Positions 1-6,089 of a DNA stretch of 6,089 bases are shown here, in pieces; within the stretch, counting starts at the first letter, position 1, and every line of letters starts with the position of its first letter. The notes under the pieces are model-generated. The model saw only the letters and a list, made by a program, of their open reading frames with translations, was not told the DNA's origin and ran no database searches. Where the stretch lies: assembly GCA_023444445.1 (NCBI GenBank), contig JAEXMK010000102.1, forward strand, positions 1 through 6,089, given 5' to 3'. The stretch comes from Pseudomonadota bacterium. GTDB taxonomy: Bacteria; Pseudomonadota; Alphaproteobacteria; Rhizobiales; Rhizobiaceae. Made by a program: the position numbers and the translations under genes.

Positions 1-2442
1 GAAGATATCCGCCTCAACGGCCATGCACTGCAGTGCCGCATCACGACGGAAGACCCGGAACACAACTTCATTCCGGATTACGGTCGCATTACCGCCTATC
101 GTTCCGCTTCGGGCTTCGGCATTCGTCTGGATGGTGGCACTTCCTATACGGGCGCCGTTATCACCCGCTACTATGATCCCCTGCTGGTCAAGGTCACGGC
201 CTGGGCGCCGCAGCCGGATGAGGCGATCAGCCGTATGGACCGTGCGCTGCGCGAGTTCCGTATCCGCGGCGTTGCGACCAACCTCACCTTCCTTGAAGCG
301 ATCATTGGTCACGACAGTTTCCGCAACAACACCTATACGACGCGCTTCATCGATTCGACGCCGGAGCTGTTCGCGCAGGTCAAGCGTCAGGACCGCGCCA
401 CCAAGCTTCTGACCTATCTGGCCGATGTGACCGTCAATGGTCACCCGGAAACCAAGGGTCGCGCGAGACCGCCCGAAAAGGTCGCAAAGCCTATCGTGCC
501 TTACATCGATGCATCGACCCCAGATGGCACCAAGCAGCTGCTGGACAAGCTCGGCCCGAAGGGCTTTGCGGAGTGGATGCGCAACGAAAAGCGCGTTCTG
601 GTCACCGATACGACCATGCGTGACGGGCACCAGTCGCTTCTGGCCACCCGCGTCCGCACCCATGACATCGCCCGTGTCGCGAGTGTCTATGCCAAGGCGC
701 TGCCGCAGCTTCTGTCGCTGGAATGCTGGGGAGGAGCGACGTTTGACGTTTCCATGCGCTTCCTGACGGAAGACCCTTGGGAGCGGCTGGCGCTTATCCG
801 TGAAGGCGCGCCAAACCTGCTGCTGCAGATGCTGCTGCGTGGCGCGAACGGCGTCGGGTACAAAAACTACCCTGATAACGTCGTGAAATATTTCGTCCGT
901 CAGGCTGCAAAGGGCGGGGTTGATCTTTTCCGCGTCTTCGATTGCCTGAACTGGGTGGAGAATATGCGCGTGTCGATGGATGCGATTGCCGAGGAGAACA
1001 AGCTCTGCGAGGCGACCATCTGCTACACGGGCGATATTCTGAACTCGGCGCGTCCGAAATACGATCTGAAATATTACACCAATCTTGCCAAGGAACTGGA
1101 GCAGGCCGGCGCGCATATCATTGCCGTCAAGGATATGGCGGGCCTGTTGAAGCCGGCGGCGGCCAAGGTTCTTTTCAAGGCGTTGCGCGAAGAAACGGGT
1201 CTGCCCATTCACTTCCACACTCACGATACGTCGGGTATCTCCGCCGCGACGGTTCTTGCCGCTGTTGATGCCGGTGTTGACGCTGTGGATGCCGCGATGG
1301 ATGCCTTCTCCGGCAACACATCGCAGCCATGCCTCGGCTCGATCGTGGAAGCACTCGCCGGCTCGGAACGTGATACGGGTCTCGATACGGAATGGATCCG
1401 CCGCATTTCCTTCTATTGGGAGGCTGTGCGTAACCAATATGCCGCCTTCGAGAGCGATCTCAAGGGACCGGCCTCGGAAGTCTATCTGCATGAAATGCCG
1501 GGTGGCCAGTTCACCAACCTCAAGGAACAGGCGCGTTCGCTGGGTCTTGAAAGCCGCTGGCACGAGGTGGCGCAGGCCTATGCGGATGCCAACAGGATGT
1601 TTGGCGATATCGTCAAGGTGACGCCGTCCTCCAAGGTTGTCGGTGACATGGCGCTGATGATGGTCAGCCAGGATCTGACGGTGGCCGATGTCGAAAACCC
1701 TGACCGCGAAGTGTCCTTCCCGGATTCTGTGGTGTCGATGCTGAAAGGCGATCTTGGACAGTCGCCGGGCGGCTGGCCGGCAGCGCTGCAGAAAAAGGCG
1801 CTCAAGGGTGAAGCACCCTATACCGTGCGTCCGGGCTCGCTGCTGGCGGATGCCGATCTCGATGCCGAACGGAAGGTGATCGAGACCAAGCTGGAGCGTA
1901 AGATTGATGACTTCGAGTTCGCATCCTATCTGATGTATCCGAAGGTATTCACCGATTTTGCGCTAACCGCTGAGACATATGGCCCGGTCTCCGTGCTGCC
2001 GACCCATGCCTATTTCTACGGCATGGAGGATGGCGAAGAGCTTTTTGCCGATATCGAGCGCGGCAAGACGCTTGTTATCGTCAATCAGGCTTCATCAGGC
2101 ATTGATGACAAGGGTATGGTCACGGTGTTCTTCGAGATCAACGGCCAGCCGCGCCGCATCAAGGTGCCGGATCGCGCCCATGGCACCTCCGGCTCCGCCG
2201 TGCGCCGCAAGGCAGAACCCGGCAACACCTCCCACGTCGGTGCACCGATGCCGGGCGTCATCAGCCGCGTCTTTGTCAATCAGGGTCAGGAGGTCAAGGC
2301 CGGCGACGTGCTGCTCTCCATTGAGGCCATGAAGATGGAAACCGCGCTGCATGCCGAACGCGACGGCAAGATCACTGAGGTTCTGGTGCGCCCCGGTGAT
2401 CAGATCGATGCCAAGGATTTGCTGGTCTCCTACGCCGAATAA
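1..2442 (+). CDS. pyc: Pyruvate carboxylase, C-terminal 813 residues (5' end outside window)
   Basis: Biotin enzyme that carboxylates pyruvate to oxaloacetate with ATP and bicarbonate; cytosolic, anaplerotic. Reading frame 1 is open from the first base. Domains by window residue: end of the biotin carboxylase domain (about 1-120, YYDPLLVKV), allosteric linker (about 125-180), carboxyltransferase barrel and following domain (about 195-690), biotin carrier domain (about 740-813). Visible key residues: D208 in DTTMRD, K377 in AVKDMAG (the carbamylated metal-ligand lysine), H406 and H408 in HFHTHD (metal ligands), T541 in VTPSSKVVGD, and biotinyl K778 in EAMKMET. From memory these match R. etli D549, K718, H747, H749, T882 and K1119, a constant offset of 341. 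R87/R89 (RIRG) and R132 probably match the acetyl-CoA-site arginines R427/R429/R472, offset 340, so full length should be about 1153. Catalytic set intact; no frameshift. Ends in TAA, followed by its own terminator. Very secure identification. Confidence 0.97.
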   Translation, partial: EDIRLNGHALQCRITTEDPEHNFIPDYGRITAYRSASGFGIRLDGGTSYTGAVITRYYDPLLVKVTAWAPQPDEAISRMDRALREFRIRGVATNLTFLEAIIGHDSFRNNTYTTRFIDSTPELFAQVKRQDRATKLLTYLADVTVNGHPETKGRARPPEKVAKPIVPYIDASTPDGTKQLLDKLGPKGFAEWMRNEKRVLVTDTTMRDGHQSLLATRVRTHDIARVASVYAKALPQLLSLECWGGATFDVSMRFLTEDPWERLALIREGAPNLLLQMLLRGANGVGYKNYPDNVVKYFVRQAAKGGVDLFRVFDCLNWVENMRVSMDAIAEENKLCEATICYTGDILNSARPKYDLKYYTNLAKELEQAGAHIIAVKDMAGLLKPAAAKVLFKALREETGLPIHFHTHDTSGISAATVLAAVDAGVDAVDAAMDAFSGNTSQPCLGSIVEALAGSERDTGLDTEWIRRISFYWEAVRNQYAAFESDLKGPASEVYLHEMPGGQFTNLKEQARSLGLESRWHEVAQAYADANRMFGDIVKVTPSSKVVGDMALMMVSQDLTVADVENPDREVSFPDSVVSMLKGDLGQSPGGWPAALQKKALKGEAPYTVRPGSLLADADLDAERKVIETKLERKIDDFEFASYLMYPKVFTDFALTAETYGPVSVLPTHAYFYGMEDGEELFADIERGKTLVIVNQASSGIDDKGMVTVFFEINGQPRRIKVPDRAHGTSGSAVRRKAEPGNTSHVGAPMPGVISRVFVNQGQEVKAGDVLLSIEAMKMETALHAERDGKITEVLVRPGDQIDAKDLLVSYAE

Positions 2443-2473
2443 CGGCGTAACTCTGCCCGGCACAGAGCTACAG

Positions 2474-2501
2474 ACGCCCGCCTTCTCGGCGGGCGTTTTT
2501 T
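2474..2501 (+). terminator. Rho-independent terminator of pyc
   Basis: A perfect 9-bp GC-rich stem, ACGCCCGCC (2474-2482) with GGCGGGCGT (2488-2496), closes on a 5-nt TTCTC loop and runs into six T residues (2496-2501). It begins 32 nt after the pyc stop codon. The opposite strand has no T-run after the hairpin, so it acts in the + direction only. It should insulate the downstream regulator gene from pyc transcription. Confidence 0.93.
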
Positions 2502-2502
2502 A

Positions 2503-2531
2503 TTGCACTCTGGCAGAAACTTGATTATGCA
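2503..2531 (+). promoter_or_regulatory. Weak candidate promoter for the DeoR-type regulator
   Basis: TTGCAC (2503-2508) and TATGCA (2526-2531) are separated by 17 bp, directly behind the pyc terminator. The -35 is reasonable and the -10 is poor, though rhizobial -10 boxes are loose. The proposed -10 lies inside the first copy of the TTATGCATG repeat, which would suit repression by a bound regulator. A promoter is needed here because the terminator separates this gene from pyc, but the exact boxes are a guess. Confidence 0.3.
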
Positions 2532-2563
2532 TGTTCGTGCACGTTTGTTCCTGTTTATGCATG
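2523..2563 (+). promoter_or_regulatory. Candidate operator: 11-bp direct repeat with 30-bp period upstream of the DeoR-type gene
   Basis: GATTATGCATG (2523-2533) and GTTTATGCATG (2553-2563) are the same 11-mer apart from one A/T change, exactly 30 bp apart, or about three helical turns, so on the same face of the DNA. Each copy contains the palindrome ATGCAT. Between them lie the palindrome CGTGCACG (2536-2543) and two TGTTC copies (2532-2536, 2546-2550). The second copy ends 7 nt before the regulator's ATG. DeoR/GlpR proteins commonly bind repeated sites in their own promoters, so autoregulation is a reasonable inference; binding is not shown by sequence. Confidence 0.5.
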
Positions 2564-2570
2564 AGCCCCT

Positions 2571-3371
2571 ATGAGTGATCATTTCGTCAGTGAGCGGCAG
2601 GCGCTCATCCTTGCGCAGTTGCGGCAAAGTGGCCGGGTGCTGGCGCAGGATCTGGCCCAGAATTTCGGCGTCTCCGAAGACACGGTGCGCCGCGACCTGC
2701 GCGAGATGGCAGCGCGCGGGGAATGCCTGCGCGTTTACGGCGGGGCGCTGCTTTCCGACAGCACGACTGTGCCGCTGAAAACGCGGATTGCCGAGGACGC
2801 CGACCGCAAGGCCATGCTGGCCCGCGCCGTCGTTCCCCTTCTTGAACCGGGCATGGTGGTTTTCATCGATGCCGGCTCGACCAATCTCGCCATTGCAAGG
2901 GCGATCCCGGCCGGCCTCAATCTGACCGTCGTGACGAACACGCCCGCCATAGCTGCCGAGTTGACGGGGCGGCCCGATATCGATCTGGTGCTGATCGGCG
3001 GCAAGGTCGATCCCGCAGTCGGTGCAGCGATCGATGCGATGGCGTTGCGGCAGCTTGAACTGATGCGGCCCGATCTATGCATTCTCGGTGTTTGCGGTGT
3101 TGCGGCCGAGACGGGCTTGTCAGCGGATGTTTTCGAGGATGCGGTGTTCAAGCGGCTTGCCTGCAGCGCCAGCCAGCGGGTCATCGCCGCAATTACCACG
3201 GAAAAGCTCGGCCATAAGGCTGCTTTCCACGTCCATGATTTTTCCCCACCGCTTTGCCTCGTGCTGGAACGGGATGCCGACCGAGCATTGGTCGAGTCGC
3301 TCTCGGCACAAGGTGTAGACGTTTATTGCGGCGACGATGACGCTGCCCTGTTTTCTCATGGTCAAGTCTGA
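2571..3371 (+). CDS. DeoR/GlpR-family transcriptional regulator
   Basis: A 266-residue DNA-binding regulator, the usual length for the family. An N-terminal DeoR-type winged helix-turn-helix (about residues 7-60) carries the recognition-helix signature SEDTVRRDLREM at 35-46 and the wing motif RVYGGAL at 54-60. The C-terminal ligand domain, related to sugar-phosphate isomerases, shows DAGSTN (100-105), VVTN (120-123) and IGGKV (142-146). Members usually repress sugar or polyol genes and respond to a phosphorylated sugar. The late segment that commonly reads DSSK reads TTEKLG here, so the ligand may differ. The gene lies 12 bp upstream of an MFS transporter, its likely target and operon partner. 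The ATG at 2571 has only a weak Shine-Dalgarno (GAG at 2563-2565) that overlaps the second repeat copy; it was chosen because the helix-turn-helix begins right after it at normal family spacing. The family is secure, the ligand unknown. Confidence 0.92.
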   Translation: MSDHFVSERQALILAQLRQSGRVLAQDLAQNFGVSEDTVRRDLREMAARGECLRVYGGALLSDSTTVPLKTRIAEDADRKAMLARAVVPLLEPGMVVFIDAGSTNLAIARAIPAGLNLTVVTNTPAIAAELTGRPDIDLVLIGGKVDPAVGAAIDAMALRQLELMRPDLCILGVCGVAAETGLSADVFEDAVFKRLACSASQRVIAAITTEKLGHKAAFHVHDFSPPLCLVLERDADRALVESLSAQGVDVYCGDDDAALFSHGQV

Positions 3372-3375
3372 AGGA
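3371..3375 (+). promoter_or_regulatory. Ribosome binding site that fixes the MFS start at ATG 3384
   Basis: AAGGA begins on the last base of the regulator's TGA stop and lies 8 nt before the ATG at 3384, a standard spacing. The in-frame TTG at 3378 would be only 2 nt away and is therefore unlikely. A site overlapping the upstream stop codon points to translational coupling of the two genes. Confidence 0.7.
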
Positions 3376-3383
3376 TATTGCCG

Positions 3384-4574
3384 ATGAATGGCCCCACGAC
3401 ATTTTCGCCGACAGGCACACGCTCGTCCTATCTGACGCGACACAGGCTCGGCGTTTCGCTGCTGTTCTTGATGAACGGCTTCATGATGGGATCATGGGCG
3501 CCGAAGATTCCGGAATTTGCCGCGCGCCTGTCTCTCAGCGAAAGTGCGCTTGGCCTGATCATTCTGGTTTTCGGTGTCGGATCGCTGGTTTTCATGCCGA
3601 TTGCCGGGTCGCAGATCGCTCGTTTCGGCTCGCGTACGGTGAGCCTCGTCACCGCCGCGATCTTTCTGCCGACCTTGCTTTTCATTTCCTGGGCCGGCAC
3701 CGTCTGGGCAGGGGTGATTGCGGTTTTCCTGTTTGGCGGGCTGACGGGGGCGATGGATGTTGCCATGAATGCCAACGCCGTGGCTGTGGAGCGTGACATG
3801 CGCCGGGCGATCATGTCGTCCTGTCATGCCTTCTGGAGCCTCGGTGGCCTCATCGGGGCCGGTCTCGGCGGTTATCTCATCACGGCCATCGGCGTGCAGG
3901 GCCACGCCATTGCACTCACCGTCATCGCGCTTGTGCTCCTCGTCATTGCGTGGCCGCGGGTTCTGGCGGATCGTCCGCACCCCGAGGAGGAGCGTCCGAA
4001 AGGTGGCCTGCCGCTGACGCCGCTGCCCTGGATCATCGGCCTGATGGCCCTGTTCTCGATGATCCCTGAAGGCGCCATCCTCGATTGGGGCGCGCTTTAT
4101 CTGCGCAATGAACTCGGCGCTTCGGTATCGCAGTCCGGTTTCGCCTTTGCAGCCTTCTCCATGACCATGGCCGCGATGCGTTTTGCCGGCGACCTGGTGC
4201 GTGACCGCTTCGGCGCTGTAACAACGCTGCGCTTCTGTTCGGCCATGTCGATCATAGGTCTCCTGATTGCGGGTGTTGCGGACAATTCAACCATCGCCAT
4301 CATCGGCTTTGCGATCGCTGGTATCGGCATCTCCAACATGGTGCCCATTGCCTTCTCGGCTGCGGGCAACATGCCGGGGCTGGCACCCGGGATTGGTCTT
4401 TCGGTCGTCACCACCATGGGGTATTCCGGCATTCTGGTAGCGCCGTCGGCAATTGGCTTCATTGCTGAGCATACTGGCCTCGCCAGCGTTTTCCTGTTCC
4501 TGCCGCTTCTTCATGTGGTGGTTCTCCTGCTTTCGCGGCTCGCCCGCCATGCGGATGGTGCGGGCAAGGAATAG
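3384..4574 (+). CDS. MFS transporter, MosC/YbjJ-like subfamily
   Basis: A 396-residue inner-membrane protein with about 12 hydrophobic segments in two halves, divided by a charged cytoplasmic loop near residues 195-210 (RPHPEEERPKGG). Subfamily-typical features: GSWAPKIPEF after TM1, the loop GSQIARFGSRT between TM2 and TM3 (a motif-A equivalent), DVAMNANAVAVER, FWSLGGLIGAGLGG, and PEGAILDWGALYL at the start of the second half. These resemble rhizobial MosC, encoded with rhizopine genes, and E. coli YbjJ, which has no well-defined substrate to my knowledge. The substrate is therefore unknown; a sugar, inositol-like compound or derivative is only an inference from MosC and from the DeoR-type neighbour. 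Direction of transport cannot be read. The gene follows the regulator by 12 bp and is probably co-transcribed. No convincing terminator follows its TAG, so readthrough toward ispG is possible. Confidence 0.9.
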   Translation: MNGPTTFSPTGTRSSYLTRHRLGVSLLFLMNGFMMGSWAPKIPEFAARLSLSESALGLIILVFGVGSLVFMPIAGSQIARFGSRTVSLVTAAIFLPTLLFISWAGTVWAGVIAVFLFGGLTGAMDVAMNANAVAVERDMRRAIMSSCHAFWSLGGLIGAGLGGYLITAIGVQGHAIALTVIALVLLVIAWPRVLADRPHPEEERPKGGLPLTPLPWIIGLMALFSMIPEGAILDWGALYLRNELGASVSQSGFAFAAFSMTMAAMRFAGDLVRDRFGAVTTLRFCSAMSIIGLLIAGVADNSTIAIIGFAIAGIGISNMVPIAFSAAGNMPGLAPGIGLSVVTTMGYSGILVAPSAIGFIAEHTGLASVFLFLPLLHVVVLLLSRLARHADGAGKE

Positions 4575-4629
4575 GCGTCTCGAATTTTGCCATGATTGCG
4601 GTAAAGTAGAAGCTCCAGCGCGTTGGGTG

Positions 4630-4652
4630 TTGACAAGCAGGCTTGCCTGTTT
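4630..4652 (+). promoter_or_regulatory. TTGACA hexamer with overlapping dyads upstream of ispG
   Basis: The 120-bp gap 4575-4694 contains a perfect -35 hexamer, TTGACA (4630-4635). It is followed at once by the inverted repeat CAGGC-TT-GCCTG (4638-4649), which extends by a G·T and two A-T pairs to 4635-4652. A second, alternative dyad, CAAGC-AG-GCTTG (4634-4645), overlaps it. At 17-bp spacing the -10 would be CACCTC (4653-4658), which is poor, so the promoter is only a candidate. The dyad would sit in the spacer, a typical operator position. The rest of the gap shows no gene and no U-tailed hairpin. Confidence 0.4.
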
Positions 4653-4694
4653 CACCTCAATTGCAAGACCTTGCCGCAAGCTCCAGAGACCGCC

Positions 4695-5945
4695 ATGACG
4701 TCACATGCCGATTACGACCCGAAGCCCCGCCGCTCCTCCGTCGCCGTAGACGTCGGCGGCGTCATCGTCGGCGGGGGCGCACCCGTCGTCGTGCAGTCGA
4801 TGACCAACACCGATACGGCGGACATCGACGCCACCGTGCAACAGGTGGCGGCGCTCTTCCGGGCCGGTTCGGAAATCGTGCGCATCACCGTCGACCGCGA
4901 CGAGAGTGCGGCCGCCGTGCCGAAAATCCGTGAGCGGTTGCTGCGCCTTGGGCTTGATGTGCCGCTTGTGGGCGATTTCCACTATATCGGCCACAAGCTT
5001 CTGGCCGATCATCCGGCTTGCGCCGAAGCACTGGCGAAATACCGCATCAACCCCGGCAATGTCGGTTTCAAGGACAAGAAGGACAAGCAGTTCGGTGAGA
5101 TCGTCGAAATGGCGATCCGTTATGACAAACCCGTCCGCATCGGCGTCAACTGGGGGTCGCTTGATCAGGAACTGCTGACGACCCTGATGGACAGGAACAA
5201 GGAGCAGGGTTTTCCGCTCTCCGCCCGTCAGGTCACGCGTGAGGCGATCGTGCAGTCAGCACTGATTTCCGCCGAGCTTGCCGAAGAGATCGGGCTGCCG
5301 CGCAATCGCATCATCCTGTCTGCCAAGGTCAGTCAGGTTCAGGATCTGATTGCCGTTTATTCGATGCTTTCTGAGCGCTCCAACCATGCCCTGCATCTCG
5401 GCCTCACTGAAGCGGGCATGGGTTCGAAAGGCATAATCGCCTCGTCTGCCGCCATGGGTTACGTTCTGCAACACGGCATTGGCGATACGATCCGCGTTTC
5501 GCTGACGCCTGAGCCGAATGGCGACCGCACCCGGGAGGTGCAGGTGGCGCAGGAACTGCTGCAGGTCATGGGTTTCCGTCAGTTCATTCCTGTCGTTGCG
5601 GCATGTCCCGGCTGCGGGCGCACCACGTCCACCGTCTTTCAGGAACTTGCCCAGAACATCCAGAACGACATTCGCAAGAATATGCCGGTCTGGCGTGAGA
5701 AATATCCGGGCGTCGAGGCGCTCAACGTTGCCGTCATGGGTTGCATCGTCAATGGGCCCGGCGAAAGCAAACATGCCGATATCGGCATTTCGCTGCCCGG
5801 AACCGGCGAAAGCCCGGCCGCGCCTGTTTTCATCGATGGCGAAAAGGCTCTCACCCTGCGTGGTCCCAACATCGCCGCCGATTTTGAAGCGCTTGTGATC
5901 GACTACATCGAAAAGCGTTTTGGCCACAAAGATGCGGCGGAGTAA
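4695..5945 (+). CDS. ispG: 4-hydroxy-3-methylbut-2-enyl diphosphate synthase (IspG/GcpE)
   Basis: Iron-sulfur enzyme of the MEP isoprenoid pathway; converts 2-C-methyl-D-erythritol 2,4-cyclodiphosphate to HMBPP using electrons from flavodoxin or ferredoxin; cytosolic. The N-terminal TIM barrel shows VQSMTNTDT near residue 35, [21 protein letters not shown] and [10 protein letters not shown]. The C-terminal cluster domain has C304 and C307 (CPGCGRT), C350 and E357 ([10 protein letters not shown]), the expected 3 Cys plus 1 Glu ligands of the [4Fe-4S] cluster. At 416 residues it is longer than the E. coli protein (about 372), partly from extra residues between C307 and C350; this looks like the longer form I associate with alphaproteobacteria. 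ATG 4695 was chosen because AGAGA (4685-4689) lies 5 nt upstream and conserved sequence follows. An in-frame TTG at 4623 would add 24 residues unlike the family and would place the start before the TTGACA/dyad. All catalytic ligands are present. Confidence 0.96.
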   Translation: MTSHADYDPKPRRSSVAVDVGGVIVGGGAPVVVQSMTNTDTADIDATVQQVAALFRAGSEIVRITVDRDESAAAVPKIRERLLRLGLDVPLVGDFHYIGHKLLADHPACAEALAKYRINPGNVGFKDKKDKQFGEIVEMAIRYDKPVRIGVNWGSLDQELLTTLMDRNKEQGFPLSARQVTREAIVQSALISAELAEEIGLPRNRIILSAKVSQVQDLIAVYSMLSERSNHALHLGLTEAGMGSKGIIASSAAMGYVLQHGIGDTIRVSLTPEPNGDRTREVQVAQELLQVMGFRQFIPVVAACPGCGRTTSTVFQELAQNIQNDIRKNMPVWREKYPGVEALNVAVMGCIVNGPGESKHADIGISLPGTGESPAAPVFIDGEKALTLRGPNIAADFEALVIDYIEKRFGHKDAAE

Positions 5946-6010
5946 AACGACCGTGAAAAGGCCGGAATTCCACTGTTCTACCTCCTGAACCTCTCGGAGC
6001 ATCAAAACAC

Positions 6011-6089
6011 ATGATCAAAAAAATCGCGATCGTCGCCCTTTGCGGCACCTATCTTTCCGCCTGCACCACCACCGATCCCTATACGGGCG
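6011..6089 (+). CDS. Lipoprotein precursor, probably YiaD/OmpA-type (3' end outside window)
   Basis: Only 26 codons are visible: a type II signal peptide with basic residues (K3, K4), a hydrophobic stretch (I5-Y14) and the lipobox LSAC with lipidated C18. The mature start, CTTTDPYTG, strongly resembles the CTTNPYTGE start of E. coli YiaD and of OmpA-family glycine-zipper lipoproteins, which anchor in the outer membrane and bind peptidoglycan through a C-terminal OmpA domain. That domain lies beyond the window, so only the lipoprotein nature is directly supported. The +2 residue is Thr, not Asp, consistent with outer-membrane sorting by enteric rules. GGAG (5996-5999) lies 11 nt before the ATG. 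The 65-bp gap after ispG contains no recognisable terminator, so co-transcription is possible. Confidence 0.75.
   Translation, partial: MIKKIAIVALCGTYLSACTTTDPYTG

Noticed and set aside
23..412. Plus-strand open frame (129 codons) overlapping pyc in another frame
   Set aside because: Arg/Ser-rich frame-shifted reading of the biotin carboxylase region; the pyc frame is continuous and conserved through it.
2735..3199. Minus-strand open frame (154 codons) opposite the DeoR-type gene
   Set aside because: It is a shadow of a well-supported gene with Ser/Ala/Arg-rich composition and no recognisable motif.
3378..3383. TTG start for the MFS gene
   Set aside because: It is only 2 nt from the AAGGA ribosome site; the ATG at 3384 has normal spacing.
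3492..3980. Minus-strand open frame (162 codons) opposite the MFS gene
   Set aside because: Its product is a compositionally biased hydrophilic string typical of the antisense of transmembrane codons, with no domain pattern.
4623..4694. In-frame TTG extension of ispG by 24 residues
   Set aside because: The added residues do not resemble IspG, and the ATG at 4695 has a ribosome site and leads directly into conserved sequence.
5960..5972. GGAATTCC palindrome after ispG as a possible terminator
   Set aside because: The self-complementary core has no loop and no following T-run, so it cannot act as an intrinsic terminator.
5256..6005. Long minus-strand open frame (249 codons) opposite ispG
   Set aside because: It is antisense to a fully conserved ispG, resembles no family I recognise, and such frames are common opposite GC-rich genes.

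Overview
The window looks like ordinary chromosomal DNA of an alphaproteobacterium, most probably Rhizobiaceae (Agrobacterium/Rhizobium type). The grounds are the GC-rich third codon positions, a pyruvate carboxylase whose catalytic residues fall at an almost constant offset from my recollection of the Rhizobium etli enzyme, a long-form IspG, and a MosC-like transporter of a kind known from rhizobia. The genus is an inference; no marker gene is present. All genes I can support lie on the + strand, and no mobile element, RNA gene, CRISPR array or integration scar is visible.

Layout: positions 1-2442 carry the C-terminal 813 residues of a single-chain pyruvate carboxylase (pyc), whose N-terminus lies outside the window. 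A strong intrinsic terminator (2474-2501) closes that unit. A short intergenic stretch (2443-2570) then holds a GWTTATGCATG repeat present twice exactly 30 bp apart, which is a candidate operator. It is followed by a DeoR/GlpR-type regulator (2571-3371) and, 12 bp later, a 12-TM MFS transporter of the MosC/YbjJ type (3384-4574). These two look like one transcription unit. A 120-bp gap (4575-4694) with a TTGACA hexamer and an adjacent dyad precedes ispG (4695-5945), the MEP-pathway iron-sulfur enzyme. After 65 bp the start of a YiaD/OmpA-type lipoprotein gene (6011 to the window end) begins.

How they work together: pyc (anaplerosis, oxaloacetate from pyruvate), ispG (isoprenoid precursors) and the lipoprotein (envelope) are housekeeping functions with no evident shared pathway. 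The only unit that looks like a small dedicated system is the regulator-transporter pair. It probably senses a sugar-like or phosphorylated metabolite and controls movement of a related compound, but the ligand cannot be read from the sequence. I did not find a clearly novel system; the regulator/operator/transporter cassette is the best candidate for follow-up.
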